Positions 30,556-30,645 of a stretch of 30,645 bases of DNA are shown here, piece by piece. Where the stretch lies: assembly GCF_042408365.1 (NCBI RefSeq), contig NZ_JBHOQJ010000224.1, positions 1 through 30,645 on the forward strand, read 5' to 3'. The translations under genes were made by a program, and so were the position numbers. Source of the stretch: Thermoflexus sp042408365. Its GTDB lineage: Bacteria > Chloroflexota > Anaerolineae > Thermoflexales > Thermoflexaceae. How positions within the stretch are numbered: position 1 is the first letter of the stretch; every line of letters begins with the position of its first letter. The notes beneath the pieces are model-generated. The model did no database searches. It saw nothing but the letters and a program-made list of their open reading frames with translations, and had not been told where the DNA came from.

Positions 30556-30645
30556 GGCGCTGCGCCTTGCCGCGGGGCATCCGGACCCCGGGGTCCGGAT
30601 GCCCCGCGGCAAGGCGCAGCGCCCTATACCCCCAGATTCCGAAGC
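30534..30645. repeat. 112-bp perfect palindrome at the right window edge
   Basis: Bases 30534-30589 are the exact reverse complement of 30590-30645, with no loop and no mismatch, and the symmetry runs to the last base given. The left arm includes the last codons and stop of the ATPase gene, so the right arm is an inverted copy of that gene's end. The inner part could act as a terminator, but such length and perfection into coding sequence suggests a fold-back: either an assembly or amplification artefact or a true terminal structure. Confidence 0.92.

Noticed and set aside
30556..30630. Simple intrinsic terminator for the ATPase gene
   Set aside because: The symmetry extends without error into the coding sequence and to the window end, and there is no T-run, so an ordinary terminator does not explain it.

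Overview
This window is high-GC bacterial DNA, probably from a thermophilic Chloroflexota (Anaerolineae, Thermoflexus-like). That guess rests on codon and GC style, abundant multiheme cytochromes, lipoprotein signals without outer-membrane genes, and the layout of the cytochrome-maturation genes. It is an inference; no rRNA or marker phylogeny is available here. The window may be a whole contig, because both ends are inverted repeats.

Layout. (1) 250-2110: an M23 peptidase and a PD40 propeller lipoprotein. (2) 2269-2785: an RHH antitoxin with an operator-like palindrome, an internally deleted PIN toxin and two strong hairpins. (3) 2917-3849, minus strand: an orphan PhnD-like binding lipoprotein. 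(4) 4294-8767: a tight three-gene electron-transfer operon (nonaheme c, cytochrome b with a fused c-type heme, decaheme lipoprotein), closed by a clear intrinsic terminator. (5) 8950-21024: a System I-type cytochrome c maturation locus (ccmE, ccmF, ccmH, ccmG; then a coiled-coil gene; then a CcmI-like gene, a diheme lipoprotein, a ccmA-ccmB fusion, ccmC, ccmD, a ccdA-like gene, a ResA-like gene and a 4-TM protein). (6) 21076-23075: a response regulator and a BMP-family lipoprotein. (7) 23200-25617: lon. (8) 25667 to the end: a poorly paired tRNA-Cys, then an accessory region with a small nuclease-like gene, decayed genes, a C-rich low-complexity tract, a transposase remnant and a large TraG/HerA-like ATPase.

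How it fits together. The cytochromes of block 4 carry 20 CXXCH sites in total, so the cell needs the maturation machinery next door: CcmABCD and CcmE move and hold heme, CcmF and CcmH attach it, and CcdA with the thioredoxin-like CcmG and ResA proteins supply reductant to the apocytochrome cysteines. The most unusual item is the CcdA protein. Its first cysteine helix sits at the C-terminus, so the protein looks circularly permuted. Other oddities are the CcmA-CcmB fusion with a hairpin at the junction, a CXXXY-type CcmE, a 21-bp perfect inverted repeat inside a gene, and a 112-bp perfect palindrome at the right end that may be an assembly fold-back or a real terminal structure.
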